DNA of 64,000 nucleotides from positions 1 through 64,000 of the forward strand of contig NZ_JAZDCH010000012.1 of NCBI RefSeq assembly GCF_036311905.1. Reading direction: 5' to 3'. The translations under genes and the position numbers were made by a program. This document shows positions 1 through 8,066 of this stretch, piece after piece (the stretch's first letter is position 1; every line of letters starts with the position of its first letter). Under the pieces are notes generated by a model. The model did no database searches, was not told where the DNA came from, and saw nothing but the letters and a program-made list of their open reading frames with translations. This DNA is from Brachybacterium sp036311905 (GTDB taxonomy: Bacteria; Actinomycetota; Actinomycetes; Actinomycetales; Dermabacteraceae).

Positions 1-191
1 TGTTTAAGCGGCCCCTTTTGACGGACGGGTGGGCTTTCGCCCCACTTGCTGGCCGGAGCCCCCGCCCCGCCCGGCGTCGGCATCAGCGGCGAGGCGAACG
101 CCCGTCGAGCGGGGCCGACGGCAGGTTGCCCACGAGCGCCGGCACCGTCCGGCGCGGGGGAGGGGCCGGCGGTCTGCGATGTCGTCCGGCC
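1..191. other. Window edge without a supportable gene
   Basis: No reading frame here looks like a gene. The stretch lies downstream of the minus-strand sugar transporter operon. A small inverted repeat, GTGGG at 29-33 and CCCAC at 41-45 with a 7-nt loop, could be part of a terminator for that operon, but there is no T-run on either side, so the call is weak. The bases may also belong to the end of a gene lying outside the window. Confidence 0.35.
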
Positions 192-1106
192 CTACTTCAC
201 CGCGCCTTGGGTCAGGCCCGAGATCACCCACTTCTGCGTGAGGATGTACACCACGATCGCGGGTGCCATCGCCATCAGGTATGACGCGAACGCGATGTTG
301 TAGTTGTTGCTGAACTGCGACTGGAACATCTGCTGGAGCACCGGCAGGGTCTGCAGCTCGGGGTTGGTCGTGATCAGGCTCGGCATCATGAAGTCGTTCC
401 ACGAGCCGAGGAAGGCGAAGATCCCCACCGTCGCCGACATCGGGGCCAGCAACGGGAAGATCAACCGGACGAAGACCTGCCATGTGGTCGCGCCGTCCAC
501 CCGCATCGACTCCTCCAGCGAGATCGGGATCGACCGCAGGAACGCGGTGAACAGCAGCGTGTTGAACGCCAGGGCGAACACGATGTGCAGGATCGCGACG
601 CCGGCCGGGTTGTCGAGCCCGACGATGCCGGTGAGCTTCACCTGCGGCAGCGCGACCACCGGGAACGGGATGAACATCGCCGCCAGCAGGTAGTAGAACG
701 ACCAGCGGAACAGGCGACGATCCCAGTTCCGGACGATCGCGTACGCCGCGAGCGAGGAGACCACGATCTCTCCCGCCACGGCGACCGCCGTGATCAGGGC
801 CGAGATGGCGAGGCCGCGCGGGAAGTTGGTCAGCTGCCATGCCTCGAGGTACCCGGAGATCGAGAACGGATCCGGCAGGGTGAAGGCCTGGCCGTCGACC
901 GCCTGGGCCGTCGTCTTGAGGGACATGTTGATCGTGACCAGCAGCGGCACCAGGACGGCGAGCGAGCACACGATCAGCGTGATCGTGAGCGGCCAGCTCG
1001 GCCGGTCCGAGCCGATGCCGGTGCGGGTGCGGGAACCGCCGGAGGACCTGTCGGTCGAGGTGGCGGTCGGGGTCTGAGTCGCGGGGGACTGCCCGATGGT
1101 GCTCAT
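192..1106 (-). CDS. Carbohydrate ABC transporter permease (MalG type)
   Basis: This 304-residue protein is one of two membrane subunits of a binding-protein-dependent sugar importer in the cytoplasmic membrane. After a polar, Ser/Thr-rich N-terminus of about 35 residues come six hydrophobic segments. The EAA loop typical of the family is visible around residues 195-215 (EESMRVDGATTWQVF). It starts with ATG inside the end of the upstream permease gene (ATGA overlap, 1103-1106), so the two are probably translationally coupled. Order and sizes match the MalF-MalG-binding protein set. No ATPase is encoded nearby, so a shared ATPase elsewhere in the genome is likely. The substrate cannot be read from the sequence. 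Confidence 0.93.
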   Translation of the reverse strand: MSTIGQSPATQTPTATSTDRSSGGSRTRTGIGSDRPSWPLTITLIVCSLAVLVPLLVTINMSLKTTAQAVDGQAFTLPDPFSISGYLEAWQLTNFPRGLAISALITAVAVAGEIVVSSLAAYAIVRNWDRRLFRWSFYYLLAAMFIPFPVVALPQVKLTGIVGLDNPAGVAILHIVFALAFNTLLFTAFLRSIPISLEESMRVDGATTWQVFVRLIFPLLAPMSATVGIFAFLGSWNDFMMPSLITTNPELQTLPVLQQMFQSQFSNNYNIAFASYLMAMAPAIVVYILTQKWVISGLTQGAVK

Positions 1107-2071
1107 GCTCCGAAGCTCGCTTTCCCGGCAGTGAGCCGCAGTTGGAACGCCGCGATGATCACGGTGATGACGAAGAAGACGGCGGCGTTGGCCATCTGGT
1201 ACCCGTAGTCCCCGCCGTTGAAGCCCTTGAAGATCGTCATCGCGATCGAGCGGGTCGCCGTTCCGGGGCCGCCGTCGGTCAGGCCGACGATGATGTCGTA
1301 GGCGTTCAGGTACCCCTTGAAGCCGAGGATCGTGTTGATGAGGATGAAGCCGGAGACCATCGGCAGGGTGATCCGCAGCAGGCGCTGCCGGGCGGAGGCT
1401 CCGTCGATCGCCGCCGCCTCGTACAGCTCGCCGGGGATCGTCACGAGACCTGCGATGTAGATCAGCATCGTCCCGGGGATCGTCGACCAGGCCGTGACCA
1501 GCACGATCCCGAGCCAGGCGAGGTTCTCGTTCGCAAGGATCGACTCCGAGAGCCAGCCGATGCCCAGCGCCTGCCCGAGGGCCGGGACCGAGTTCGACAG
1601 CAGGAACTTGAAGACGAAGGCGATGATGATGCCGGAGATCACCATCGGGATCACGAAGATCGTGCGCAGCGCCGTGCGGAAGCGGATGCGGGAGGTCAGC
1701 CCGACCGCGAGCGCGAAGGCGATCACGTTCACCACGACCACCGTCACCAGTGCGAAGCCGAGCGTGAACAGGTACGAACTGAGGATGTTCGGGTCCTGGA
1801 AGAGGGCGATGTAGTTGCGCAGGCCGATGAACTCCCAGTCGCCGAAGCCGACCGAGTTCGTGAAGCTGTACACGAAGCCGATGACGGCGGGGAGCGTGAT
1901 CGCGAGCGTGAAGATGATCAGCGCGGGGAAGAGGAACAGGTAGTAGGTCGGGTCCACCCGACGGCGGCCTGCCGCGCGGGGGCGGGTCGCCGCGTCGGGG
2001 CGGGATCCCTCCTGCGGGCGGGAGGCCACCCGCGGTCGTGGTGATGGATCGGAGTGTGTCGTCGTTGACAT
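1103..2071 (-). CDS. Sugar ABC transporter permease (MalF type)
   Basis: This is the second membrane subunit of the importer, 322 residues. An Arg/Pro-rich cytoplasmic N-terminus of about 40 residues is followed by six membrane segments; the first is around LFPALIIFTLAITLP. The EAA loop reads YEAAAIDGASARQRL near residue 215. The ATG at 2071 has a GAGGA ribosome site 7 nt upstream. It lies 113 bp downstream of the binding-protein gene, with nothing recognisable between them, and overlaps the next permease by 4 bp. Expected operon order is binding protein, MalF-like, MalG-like. The ROK regulator and Gfo/Idh dehydrogenase across the divergent promoter suggest that the sugar is then oxidised at a hydroxyl group. 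Confidence 0.93.
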   Translation of the reverse strand: MSTTTHSDPSPRPRVASRPQEGSRPDAATRPRAAGRRRVDPTYYLFLFPALIIFTLAITLPAVIGFVYSFTNSVGFGDWEFIGLRNYIALFQDPNILSSYLFTLGFALVTVVVVNVIAFALAVGLTSRIRFRTALRTIFVIPMVISGIIIAFVFKFLLSNSVPALGQALGIGWLSESILANENLAWLGIVLVTAWSTIPGTMLIYIAGLVTIPGELYEAAAIDGASARQRLLRITLPMVSGFILINTILGFKGYLNAYDIIVGLTDGGPGTATRSIAMTIFKGFNGGDYGYQMANAAVFFVITVIIAAFQLRLTAGKASFGA

Positions 2072-2184
2072 GTCACGTCCTCGGGATCGGGAACAGGGGA
2101 GTAGAGGCAGGGCAGCGGGAGCAGGGGGCAGGTGAGCGGCGAGGGAGAGCAGCGAGAGCGCGGCAGAAGCAGGTCAGCCCGCCG

Positions 2185-3465
2185 TCAGGCGCGATACGCG
2201 AGCCGCGACCACTCCGCGTCCACCCGGGCCAGGATCGGCTCGGGGTCCGCGCCCAGCACCATCTCCTGGAGGTAGTTGCCGAAGGGGATCGTCGGCGGGA
2301 TGAACTGGGAGGCGCCCATGTAGAAGCGTCCGTCGTCGTAGTAGGGCTGCATCTCCGCGATCCGCGGATCGGTGACCGCGGGGCCGTCCTCGGTGGTGTT
2401 GAACGCGAGCGCCAGCTCGTTGTAGGGGTACTGGATCTCCGGGAGCATCAGGTGCTGCAGGAAGGCCCGCGCCCCGTCGGGCTGGTCCGCCTGCTCCGGC
2501 ACCCACAGCGACAGGTCCACGTTCACCCGGATCATCCGGTCGTCCGGATCGTCGGTGACGGGCAGCGGGAAGGAGCCCAGCTCGATGTCGGTCTCGCCCT
2601 TCTCGATCTCGACCAGCGCCCACGGCCCCTGCAGGTACATCGCGGCGCGGCCCTGGGCGAAGGCGGTGTTCCCGTCGCCGTAGGTGCGGCTCGCGGCGTC
2701 CTCGTTGTGGAAGGGCAACAGCTCGAGCATCTGCCGGACAGGCTCGAGCAGGGTCCCCTGGAAGGAGACCTCCGAGTCCGGGCCGACCTCCTCGCCCAGC
2801 TCGCCGAGCCGGGTGAAGAAGTCCCGCACGTCCACGAGGCCGCCGATCGTGTAGTCGAACAGCCCCTGCGAGAGCGTCCACAGATCCGGGAACGTGCCGT
2901 AGATCGGGGTGACGCCCGCCCCGAGGAACGTCTCGCAGGCGGCGATCAGCTCGTCCCAGGTGGTGGGGACCTCGACGCCGTGCTCCTCGAAGAGGCGCTT
3001 GTTGTAGATGACGGAGGCCGCCGCCACCGAGTACGGGATGACGCTCGTGCGGTCCTCGTACCCGGGATACCAGTCGACCAGGTCGAGGACGTCCGCGCGG
3101 ATCATGCCCGCCTCCGGGAGGTCGGAAAGGTCCGAGAGCGCGCCGCGCTCCATGAAGCGGGCCATCTCGAGGTTGTAGTTCAGCAGGGCGAGGTCCGGAG
3201 GGCTCGAGCGCACGAAGCCCGCCTGCAGGTTCGTGGCCATGTCGTGCACATAGGTGAACGCCGACTGCTCGGAGTTGTACGCGCTCACGAGCTCGCGGAA
3301 GTGGGGGACCACCTCGCGTTTAGCCTGGTGGAAGGTCACCTTCGGCCGACCGGAGCTGGAGCAGCCGGCGAGTCCTCCGGCGCTCAGCGCACCGACGGCG
3401 CCGAGGGCTCCGGCAGTGAGCAGGGAGCGCCGCGTGGGACGGGCGGCGGGGGTTCTGAGTGACAT
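2185..3465 (-). CDS. Extracellular sugar-binding lipoprotein of the ABC importer
   Basis: This 426-residue solute-binding protein (SBP family 1) would capture a sugar outside the membrane and deliver it to the two permeases. The signal peptide has a twin-arginine pattern (TRRSLL, residues 11-16) and a lipobox LAGC with Cys35 as the lipidated residue, so Tat export of a lipoprotein is likely. The mature part shows the usual features, such as TTWDEL and YLQGPWAL. The ATG has GAGGAG 6 nt upstream. It is the first gene of the minus-strand importer operon and divergent from the ROK regulator. The ligand is not recognisable. Confidence 0.93.
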   Translation of the reverse strand: MSLRTPAARPTRRSLLTAGALGAVGALSAGGLAGCSSSGRPKVTFHQAKREVVPHFRELVSAYNSEQSAFTYVHDMATNLQAGFVRSSPPDLALLNYNLEMARFMERGALSDLSDLPEAGMIRADVLDLVDWYPGYEDRTSVIPYSVAAASVIYNKRLFEEHGVEVPTTWDELIAACETFLGAGVTPIYGTFPDLWTLSQGLFDYTIGGLVDVRDFFTRLGELGEEVGPDSEVSFQGTLLEPVRQMLELLPFHNEDAASRTYGDGNTAFAQGRAAMYLQGPWALVEIEKGETDIELGSFPLPVTDDPDDRMIRVNVDLSLWVPEQADQPDGARAFLQHLMLPEIQYPYNELALAFNTTEDGPAVTDPRIAEMQPYYDDGRFYMGASQFIPPTIPFGNYLQEMVLGADPEPILARVDAEWSRLAYRA

Positions 3466-3566
3466 CTATGTCTCCTCGACGGCCTCGCGACTGATAAATT
3501 CAGTTGCTAGATCTAATGCGTGTCGAAAGTATGGTGCTCATCACAGGCCGCGTCAAGGAGGTGTGG
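3466..3566. promoter_or_regulatory. Divergent control region between importer and ROK gene
   Basis: This 101-bp gap must hold both divergent promoters. It is AT-rich compared with its surroundings. An 8-bp perfect palindrome, TAGATCTA, sits at 3508-3515 and is a candidate operator for the neighbouring ROK protein. A strong ribosome site AAGGAGG at 3555-3561 sets the start of the ROK gene at 3567. No convincing -35/-10 pair stands out on either strand. Confidence 0.4.
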
Positions 3567-4910
3567 ATGGCCGTGCCGATGGGTCCCCAGCGTCGGCTCA
3601 GCGCCGACGAGCTGCTGCGCGTCGCCCTGGACGCCGAGAGCTTCACCGCCGCCGAGGCGATGGACGCCACCGGTCTGACCCGCGCGACCATCCTCGGCCT
3701 GTGCGATGAGCTCGCCGCCGCCGGCTGGCTCGAGGAGCTCGAGGACAGCCGACGCGCGGGGCAGAGCCGTCGCGGTCGGCCCGCCCGCCGGCTGCGGCTC
3801 CATCGCGGTGCCGGGGTGCTGGTCGGCGTCGACGCCGGCCGGCGCGGATACCGCGCGCGAGCCGTCGACCTCCGCGGCAGGGAACTCGCCGTGGCCGCGC
3901 GCGAGGTGGACCCGACCGACACCGCCCCGGACGACGCCGGTCGCAGCCGTCGGCGGGCGATCGTCCGCGAGATCGTCGACCAGGTGCTCCGTGCGGCCGC
4001 CGCCGAGATCGCCCCGACGTCCACCGAGCCCCTCGTCCCGCTGCTCACCGTGATCGGCATCCCCGCCCCGGTCGATCCGCACGGGGCCTCGCCGACGGGG
4101 ACCAGCCCCTTCTGGTGGCTCATGAACGCGGACTTCCCCGAGCACCTGCCGGGCCGGGTCGTCGTGGAGAACGACGCGAACCTCGCCGCGCTCGCCGAGC
4201 ATGCCCGGCACCCGACCGACAACCTCGTCACCCTGCTGCTCAGCGAGCGGATCGGCGCCGGGATCATCATCGACGGCCGCCTTCTGCACGGACGTCGCGG
4301 CGGCGCCGGCGAGATGCGCTTCCTCGACGCGGTGCTCCAGGACGACGTCGGCGCCGAGGGCGTCGCGCAGCTCGCGCGGCGCTGGGCCCTCGAGGCGCTG
4401 GACGCCGGCGACGGTCGGGACGCCGCCGCCGCGCGGGTCGCCGCCGACGGTCATGACGCCGCCGGCACGTCCGCCGACCCGGCCGCGGACGGGTCGACCC
4501 GGCCGTCCCCGCTCGCCGCGATCCCGCGTGACCGGCTCAGCGCCCCCGACGTCTTCGGCGCCGCGGCCGTCGGCGATCCGCTCGCCCGCGCGGTGCTCGA
4601 GCGGATCGGCGAGCGGATCGCGCGCCTCTCGACCATCCTCCTCAGCCTCCTCGACGTCGACCGGATCGTCGTCGCGGGCGGCGTCTCCGCGGCGATGGGC
4701 CCGGTCCTCGAGCATGCCCGCTCGCGGCTGCCGCACCTCGTCCGCGCCCCGTTCCCCGAGCTCGCCGCGTCCGAGCTCGGCAGCGACGTCGTCCTCAGCG
4801 GCGCCGTCGAGCACGCCCGGGCGCTGCTCCGGGCCTCCCCCCTGGACCTCCTCGACCCGTCGCCGCGACGGGGCGGGACGCACGACCCCCTCACGGAAGG
4901 ACCACCATGA
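3567..4910 (+). CDS. ROK family transcriptional regulator
   Basis: 447 residues. An N-terminal winged-helix segment (about residues 10-60, with a recognition-helix-like ATGLTRATILGL) is followed by a ROK sugar-kinase-like fold. The conserved VVENDANLAALAEH carries the usual Asp of ROK sugar binding. The zinc motif CxCGxxGC found in many ROK repressors is absent: no cysteines follow GAGEMRFLD. An Ala/Asp-rich insert lies near residues 290-330. Upstream in-frame starts exist, but ATG 3567 has AAGGAGG 5 nt before it and is preferred. By position it probably controls the divergent importer and the dehydrogenase it overlaps by 4 bp. A kinase role is less likely because of the DNA-binding domain. 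Confidence 0.88.
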   Translation: MAVPMGPQRRLSADELLRVALDAESFTAAEAMDATGLTRATILGLCDELAAAGWLEELEDSRRAGQSRRGRPARRLRLHRGAGVLVGVDAGRRGYRARAVDLRGRELAVAAREVDPTDTAPDDAGRSRRRAIVREIVDQVLRAAAAEIAPTSTEPLVPLLTVIGIPAPVDPHGASPTGTSPFWWLMNADFPEHLPGRVVVENDANLAALAEHARHPTDNLVTLLLSERIGAGIIIDGRLLHGRRGGAGEMRFLDAVLQDDVGAEGVAQLARRWALEALDAGDGRDAAAARVAADGHDAAGTSADPAADGSTRPSPLAAIPRDRLSAPDVFGAAAVGDPLARAVLERIGERIARLSTILLSLLDVDRIVVAGGVSAAMGPVLEHARSRLPHLVRAPFPELAASELGSDVVLSGAVEHARALLRASPLDLLDPSPRRGGTHDPLTEGPP

Positions 4911-6049
4911 CCCCTGACCCCACCGCCACCGCCGCCCCCGGACCCGCGTCGGCCGCGGCCCCGTCGGACACCTCGATCACCGCGCCCCGCCTGCGCGCCG
5001 GCGTGATCGGGCTCGGCTGGGCCGGGCAGCAGCACGTCGCCGCCTACGCCGCCCACCCCGATGTCGACCTCGTCGCCCTCTCCGCGATGGAGGAGCACCT
5101 GCTCACCCGCTTCGGCGACGAGCACGGCGTGGAGCTGCGCTACCCCGACTGGCGGCAGATGCTCGCCGAGGCCGAGCTCGACGTCGTCTCCATCGCGACC
5201 CCCACCTTCCTGCACTCCACCATGGCGATCGCCGCGCTCGAGGCCGGGATCCACGTCCTCACCGAGAAGCCGATGGCGGAGAATGCCGCGAACGCCGAAG
5301 CGATGGTCGAGGCCTCCCGGCGCGCCGGTCGCGTGCTCGACGTGTCCTTCAACCACCGCCGTCGCGGCGATGTCACCGCGCTCGCCGGCGTCGTCGCCTC
5401 CGGGGTGCTCGGCGACATCTACTACGCGAAGACCGGCTGGATCCGTCGCCAGGGCATCCCCGGGCTCGGCACCTGGTTCACCAAGGCCGAGTCCTCCGGC
5501 GGCGGCGCCCTCGTCGACATCGGCGTGCACATGCTCGACATGACCCTGCACCTCCTCGGCGAGCCCGAGGTGCTCACCGCCACCGCCTCGACCCACGCCG
5601 CCTTCGGCCCGCGCGGCCGCGGCGGCAGCGGCTTCGGCGTCTCCCAGCAGGAGGAGGGAGCGCCCTTCGAGGTCGAGGACCTCGCCACCGCCTTCCTCCG
5701 CCTCGAGGGCGGCTCGACGCTGCTCCTCGAGTCCAGCTGGGCGCAGTGGATCCCGCACGACCTCTGCTACGTCACCCTCTACGGCTCCGAGGGCGGCGCG
5801 ACCCTCGAATGGGGCGGCGGCGAGGACCGCCTGATCATCCACACCGAGGTCGAGGGCATGCCCGCCGAGATCCGCCCGGCGATCGGGGCCGACGGGGGCC
5901 ACGCCGCCGCGGTGGCGTCCTTCGTGGCCGACGTCCGCTCCGGCGACTGGGCCGGTCACGACGGCTCGCTCGCCCTGCGCCGGGCACAGGTGCTCGAGGC
6001 CTGCTACGCCTCCGCCCGCATGAGCGCCGAGGTGACGCTCCCCGCCTGA
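4907..6049 (+). CDS. Gfo/Idh/MocA family NAD(P)-dependent oxidoreductase
   Basis: 380 residues. After a low-complexity N-terminus of about 27 residues comes a Rossmann fold with GLGWAG at 35-40. The family signature EKPMAENAANAE follows, and the catalytic-face motif is GALVDIGVHMLD. Members oxidise or reduce a hydroxyl of sugars or inositols. The ATG overlaps the ROK stop (ATGA), with GGAAGG just upstream, so the two genes are co-translated. Context suggests it processes the sugar brought in by the divergent importer. The exact substrate is unknown. Confidence 0.9.
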   Translation: MTPDPTATAAPGPASAAAPSDTSITAPRLRAGVIGLGWAGQQHVAAYAAHPDVDLVALSAMEEHLLTRFGDEHGVELRYPDWRQMLAEAELDVVSIATPTFLHSTMAIAALEAGIHVLTEKPMAENAANAEAMVEASRRAGRVLDVSFNHRRRGDVTALAGVVASGVLGDIYYAKTGWIRRQGIPGLGTWFTKAESSGGGALVDIGVHMLDMTLHLLGEPEVLTATASTHAAFGPRGRGGSGFGVSQQEEGAPFEVEDLATAFLRLEGGSTLLLESSWAQWIPHDLCYVTLYGSEGGATLEWGGGEDRLIIHTEVEGMPAEIRPAIGADGGHAAAVASFVADVRSGDWAGHDGSLALRRAQVLEACYASARMSAEVTLPA

Positions 6050-6079
6050 CCGGCCGGGGTCTGATGGATCGGCCGACGC

Positions 6080-6131
6080 CACGGCGGGGCGGGGCGCTCA
6101 CCCCGAGAGGTGCTCGCCCCGCCCCGCCGTG
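6080..6131. terminator. Bidirectional hairpin terminator, perfect 17-bp stem
   Basis: Bases 6080-6096 and 6115-6131 are exact inverted complements (17 bp, nearly all G/C). The 18-nt loop can form a further 4-bp stem (CACC 6099-6102 with GGTG 6109-6112). It lies between the convergent dehydrogenase and lipoprotein genes. There is no T-run, as is common for terminators in high-GC actinobacteria. Confidence 0.65.
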
Positions 6132-6182
6132 CGCGGTGCCCCGCCGTGCTCTGTGCAGAGCGTCGGGCTCGGCCCGCCTGGA

Positions 6183-7061
6183 TCAGCCCGCCGGGTCCTC
6201 CCGCGGGCCGTTGTTCCCGACGAGCAGGCCGCGGTCGTTGTCGACGAAGTCGCCGGGCAGCACGCTGAGCGACCAGGCGCCGCCGTCGGTGGTCCGCGCC
6301 GTGCATTCGACCTGCTCGAACCGGGAGAAGTCCATCGAGTCGTCGCACTCGACCGACTCCCAGTCGGCGACGTCGACCCACGGCACGTACGCGTTGTCGG
6401 CCGTGATCACCTGGAAGGTGGTGTCGGCGAGGTCCTCGGCGGAGATCTCCTCCTGGCCGAAGCCGCTGCCCATCCCGAGCCCCGTCACGTTCGAGCGCAG
6501 GACCTGCAGCGCCCCCTCCGAGGGCGGCTCGTCCGTCTGCAGGAACATCAGCCCCCACGTCGTCCCGGACTCATAGCCCTCGGGGCTCATCACCGCAACG
6601 CCGACGGCGATCCAGGTCGCCGTCTCATCGCCCTCGAGGGCGGCAGGGGCCTCGCAGGTCTGCGTCTCGCCGCTCGTCAGGTCGAGGGAGCCGTCGCAAG
6701 CCGCGGTTGCGCCGAAGATCGCGCCGAGCTCGGTCGCGAGGTCGGCCTGGGAGATCTCGTCGGCGGTCGGCCCCGCGGGGTCCGGCGTGAACTGCACCCG
6801 CGGCGTCGCACCCGCGGTGCCCGTGCCCCCGCCCGACTCGTCGTCGGAGCCCGACTCGTCATCGCTGCCGGATCCGTCGTCGGAGCCCGATGCGCCGTCC
6901 GACGACTCCTCGTCGGTGGTCTCGCCACCGCCGTCGGAGGTGCCGGACTCGGCCGCGGGCGGGGCCGCGCCGGTGTCCTCCTCACCTCCCGCACTCCCGC
7001 CGCAGCCGGCGAGCAGAGCCGCCCCCGCGGCGAGCGCGAACAGGGTCCGAAGTCGTCTCAT
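6183..7061 (-). CDS. Hypothetical lipoprotein with acidic Ser/Asp-rich linker
   Basis: 292 residues from the ATG at 7061, which has AGGGGGA 8 nt upstream; an earlier in-frame start lacks a ribosome site. The signal peptide ends in LLAGC with Cys20 as the lipid anchor. Then comes a long linker of Gly, Ser, Asp and Glu with repeated GSDDES units, roughly residues 25-90. The globular C-terminal domain has two spaced cysteine pairs (ACDGS/TCEAP and ECDDS/ECTAR) that probably form disulphides. The pattern recalls septum-formation-type extracellular domains of actinobacteria, but I do not recognise the family with confidence. Confidence 0.75.
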   Translation of the reverse strand: MRRLRTLFALAAGAALLAGCGGSAGGEEDTGAAPPAAESGTSDGGGETTDEESSDGASGSDDGSGSDDESGSDDESGGGTGTAGATPRVQFTPDPAGPTADEISQADLATELGAIFGATAACDGSLDLTSGETQTCEAPAALEGDETATWIAVGVAVMSPEGYESGTTWGLMFLQTDEPPSEGALQVLRSNVTGLGMGSGFGQEEISAEDLADTTFQVITADNAYVPWVDVADWESVECDDSMDFSRFEQVECTARTTDGGAWSLSVLPGDFVDNDRGLLVGNNGPREDPAG

Positions 7062-7147
7062 GGTGCATTCCCCCTGGTCAGGGTGCCGCCCCCTGCGGCG
7101 CCGCATCTCCACCGTCGCAGATCGTAGGACGCGCCACAACCCCGGCC

Positions 7148-7453
7148 TCAGCCGCGCGGCTCCTCCGGGGAGCCGTCCGCCGGGGGTGACGACGGGGCCT
7201 CCGCCGGCCCGTCGGCGCTGCCGTGGAGCTGGTCCTGGTAGGCGTCCTCGATCTCCTCCTCGCTGGGCCCGCCGCGGCGGCCGCGGAGGCCGAGCACCAC
7301 GCCGAGCGCGATCCCGACCGCGAAGCCGATGCCGGCGCCCAGCAGCAGGTCGTCGACGATCATCAGGCCGAATCCCATCCCGACCACGAAGCCGATCATC
7401 ATCCCGAAGGGAAGCCAGGTGGCGTCGAAGCGGCGGCGGGGCGAGGACTCCAT
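7148..7453 (-). CDS. Small two-helix membrane protein, unknown function
   Basis: 101 residues. Two hydrophobic segments (FGMMIGFVVGMGFGLMIVDD and the following LLLGAGIGFAVGIALGVVLG) precede a Glu/Pro-rich cytoplasmic tail. The ATG at 7453 is chosen because TAGGCT (7462-7467, minus strand) lies 8 nt before it as a leaderless -10 box; the earlier in-frame ATG would overlap that box. The lipoprotein gene lies 86 bp downstream on the same strand, and the phosphopantetheinyl transferase is divergent. I do not recognise a family. Confidence 0.7.
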   Translation of the reverse strand: MESSPRRRFDATWLPFGMMIGFVVGMGFGLMIVDDLLLGAGIGFAVGIALGVVLGLRGRRGGPSEEEIEDAYQDQLHGSADGPAEAPSSPPADGSPEEPRG

Positions 7454-7461
7454 GGGCCAGG

Positions 7462-7500
7462 AGCCTAGCCGTCCGAGCGGGGAGCTCCCCACCCTAGACT
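7462..7500. promoter_or_regulatory. Divergent pair of -10 boxes
   Basis: TAGGCT on the minus strand (7462-7467) lies 8 nt before the ATG of the small membrane protein. TAGACT on the plus strand (7495-7500) lies 7 nt before the ATG of the phosphopantetheinyl transferase. Such spacing implies leaderless transcripts in both directions from a 54-bp gap. No clear -35 elements are seen. Confidence 0.5.
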
Positions 7501-7507
7501 GCGGCCC

Positions 7508-8005
7508 ATGGACTCCCCGGTGCGCCTGCACTCCGCCCTCGAGGACGCCGATGAGGTGCTACGGGAGCGCGTCGGCGAGCTGCTGGGCGTCCCGGCCGAT
7601 GCGGTGCGGGTCGGGCGGCTGTGCCCGCTGTGCGGCTCATCCCGGCACGGACGGCCCTGGGCGCGCGCCGCGGGGCACGCCGACGACGTCGCCGTCAGCC
7701 TCTCCCGCAGCGGCGAGCACCTGGCCAGCGCCGTCGCCCGCGGCGGAGCGATCGGCGTCGACCTGGAGCAGATCGCGGCCGTCGAGCGCGGCTGGGACGC
7801 GGAGCTCGTGCTCCATCCCGACGAGACCGACCCCCGGGACCCCGCCCGGCGCGCCGCCGTCTGGGCCGCGAAGGAGGCGGTGCTGAAGCTGCTCGGCACC
7901 GGGCTCACCGTCCCGATGCCCCGCGTCCGCCTCGCCGACCACGACCTCCGCGAGCTGCCCGCCCCGCCGGGGAACATGCTGGTGCTGGCGCGGCGCGTCG
8001 GCTGA
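7508..8005 (+). CDS. 4'-phosphopantetheinyl transferase
   Basis: 165 residues. The two hallmark motifs are present: GVDLEQI (Mg-binding Asp/Glu) near residue 85 and WAAKEAVLKLLG near residue 120. The N-terminal CPLCGSSRHGRP block is typical of small actinobacterial members of the superfamily. The enzyme moves the phosphopantetheine arm of CoA to a carrier-domain serine. The obvious client is the peptidyl-carrier domain of the neighbouring non-ribosomal peptide synthetase (Ser537 there). The start has TAGACT 7 nt upstream and no ribosome site. The gene converges on the M1 peptidase gene. Confidence 0.88.
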   Translation: MDSPVRLHSALEDADEVLRERVGELLGVPADAVRVGRLCPLCGSSRHGRPWARAAGHADDVAVSLSRSGEHLASAVARGGAIGVDLEQIAAVERGWDAELVLHPDETDPRDPARRAAVWAAKEAVLKLLGTGLTVPMPRVRLADHDLRELPAPPGNMLVLARRVG

Positions 8006-8032
8006 ACCGCCCCGGCTGCCCGGCGGAACGGC

Positions 8033-8048
8033 GCCGTGTGCGCACGGC
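8033..8048. terminator. Short hairpin between convergent genes
   Basis: GCCGTG (8033-8038) and CACGGC (8043-8048) form a 6-bp stem with a TGCG loop in the 61-bp gap between the transferase and the M1 peptidase. There is no T-run, so the support is modest. Confidence 0.35.
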
Positions 8049-8066
8049 CGTGCCGGCCACACCGCC

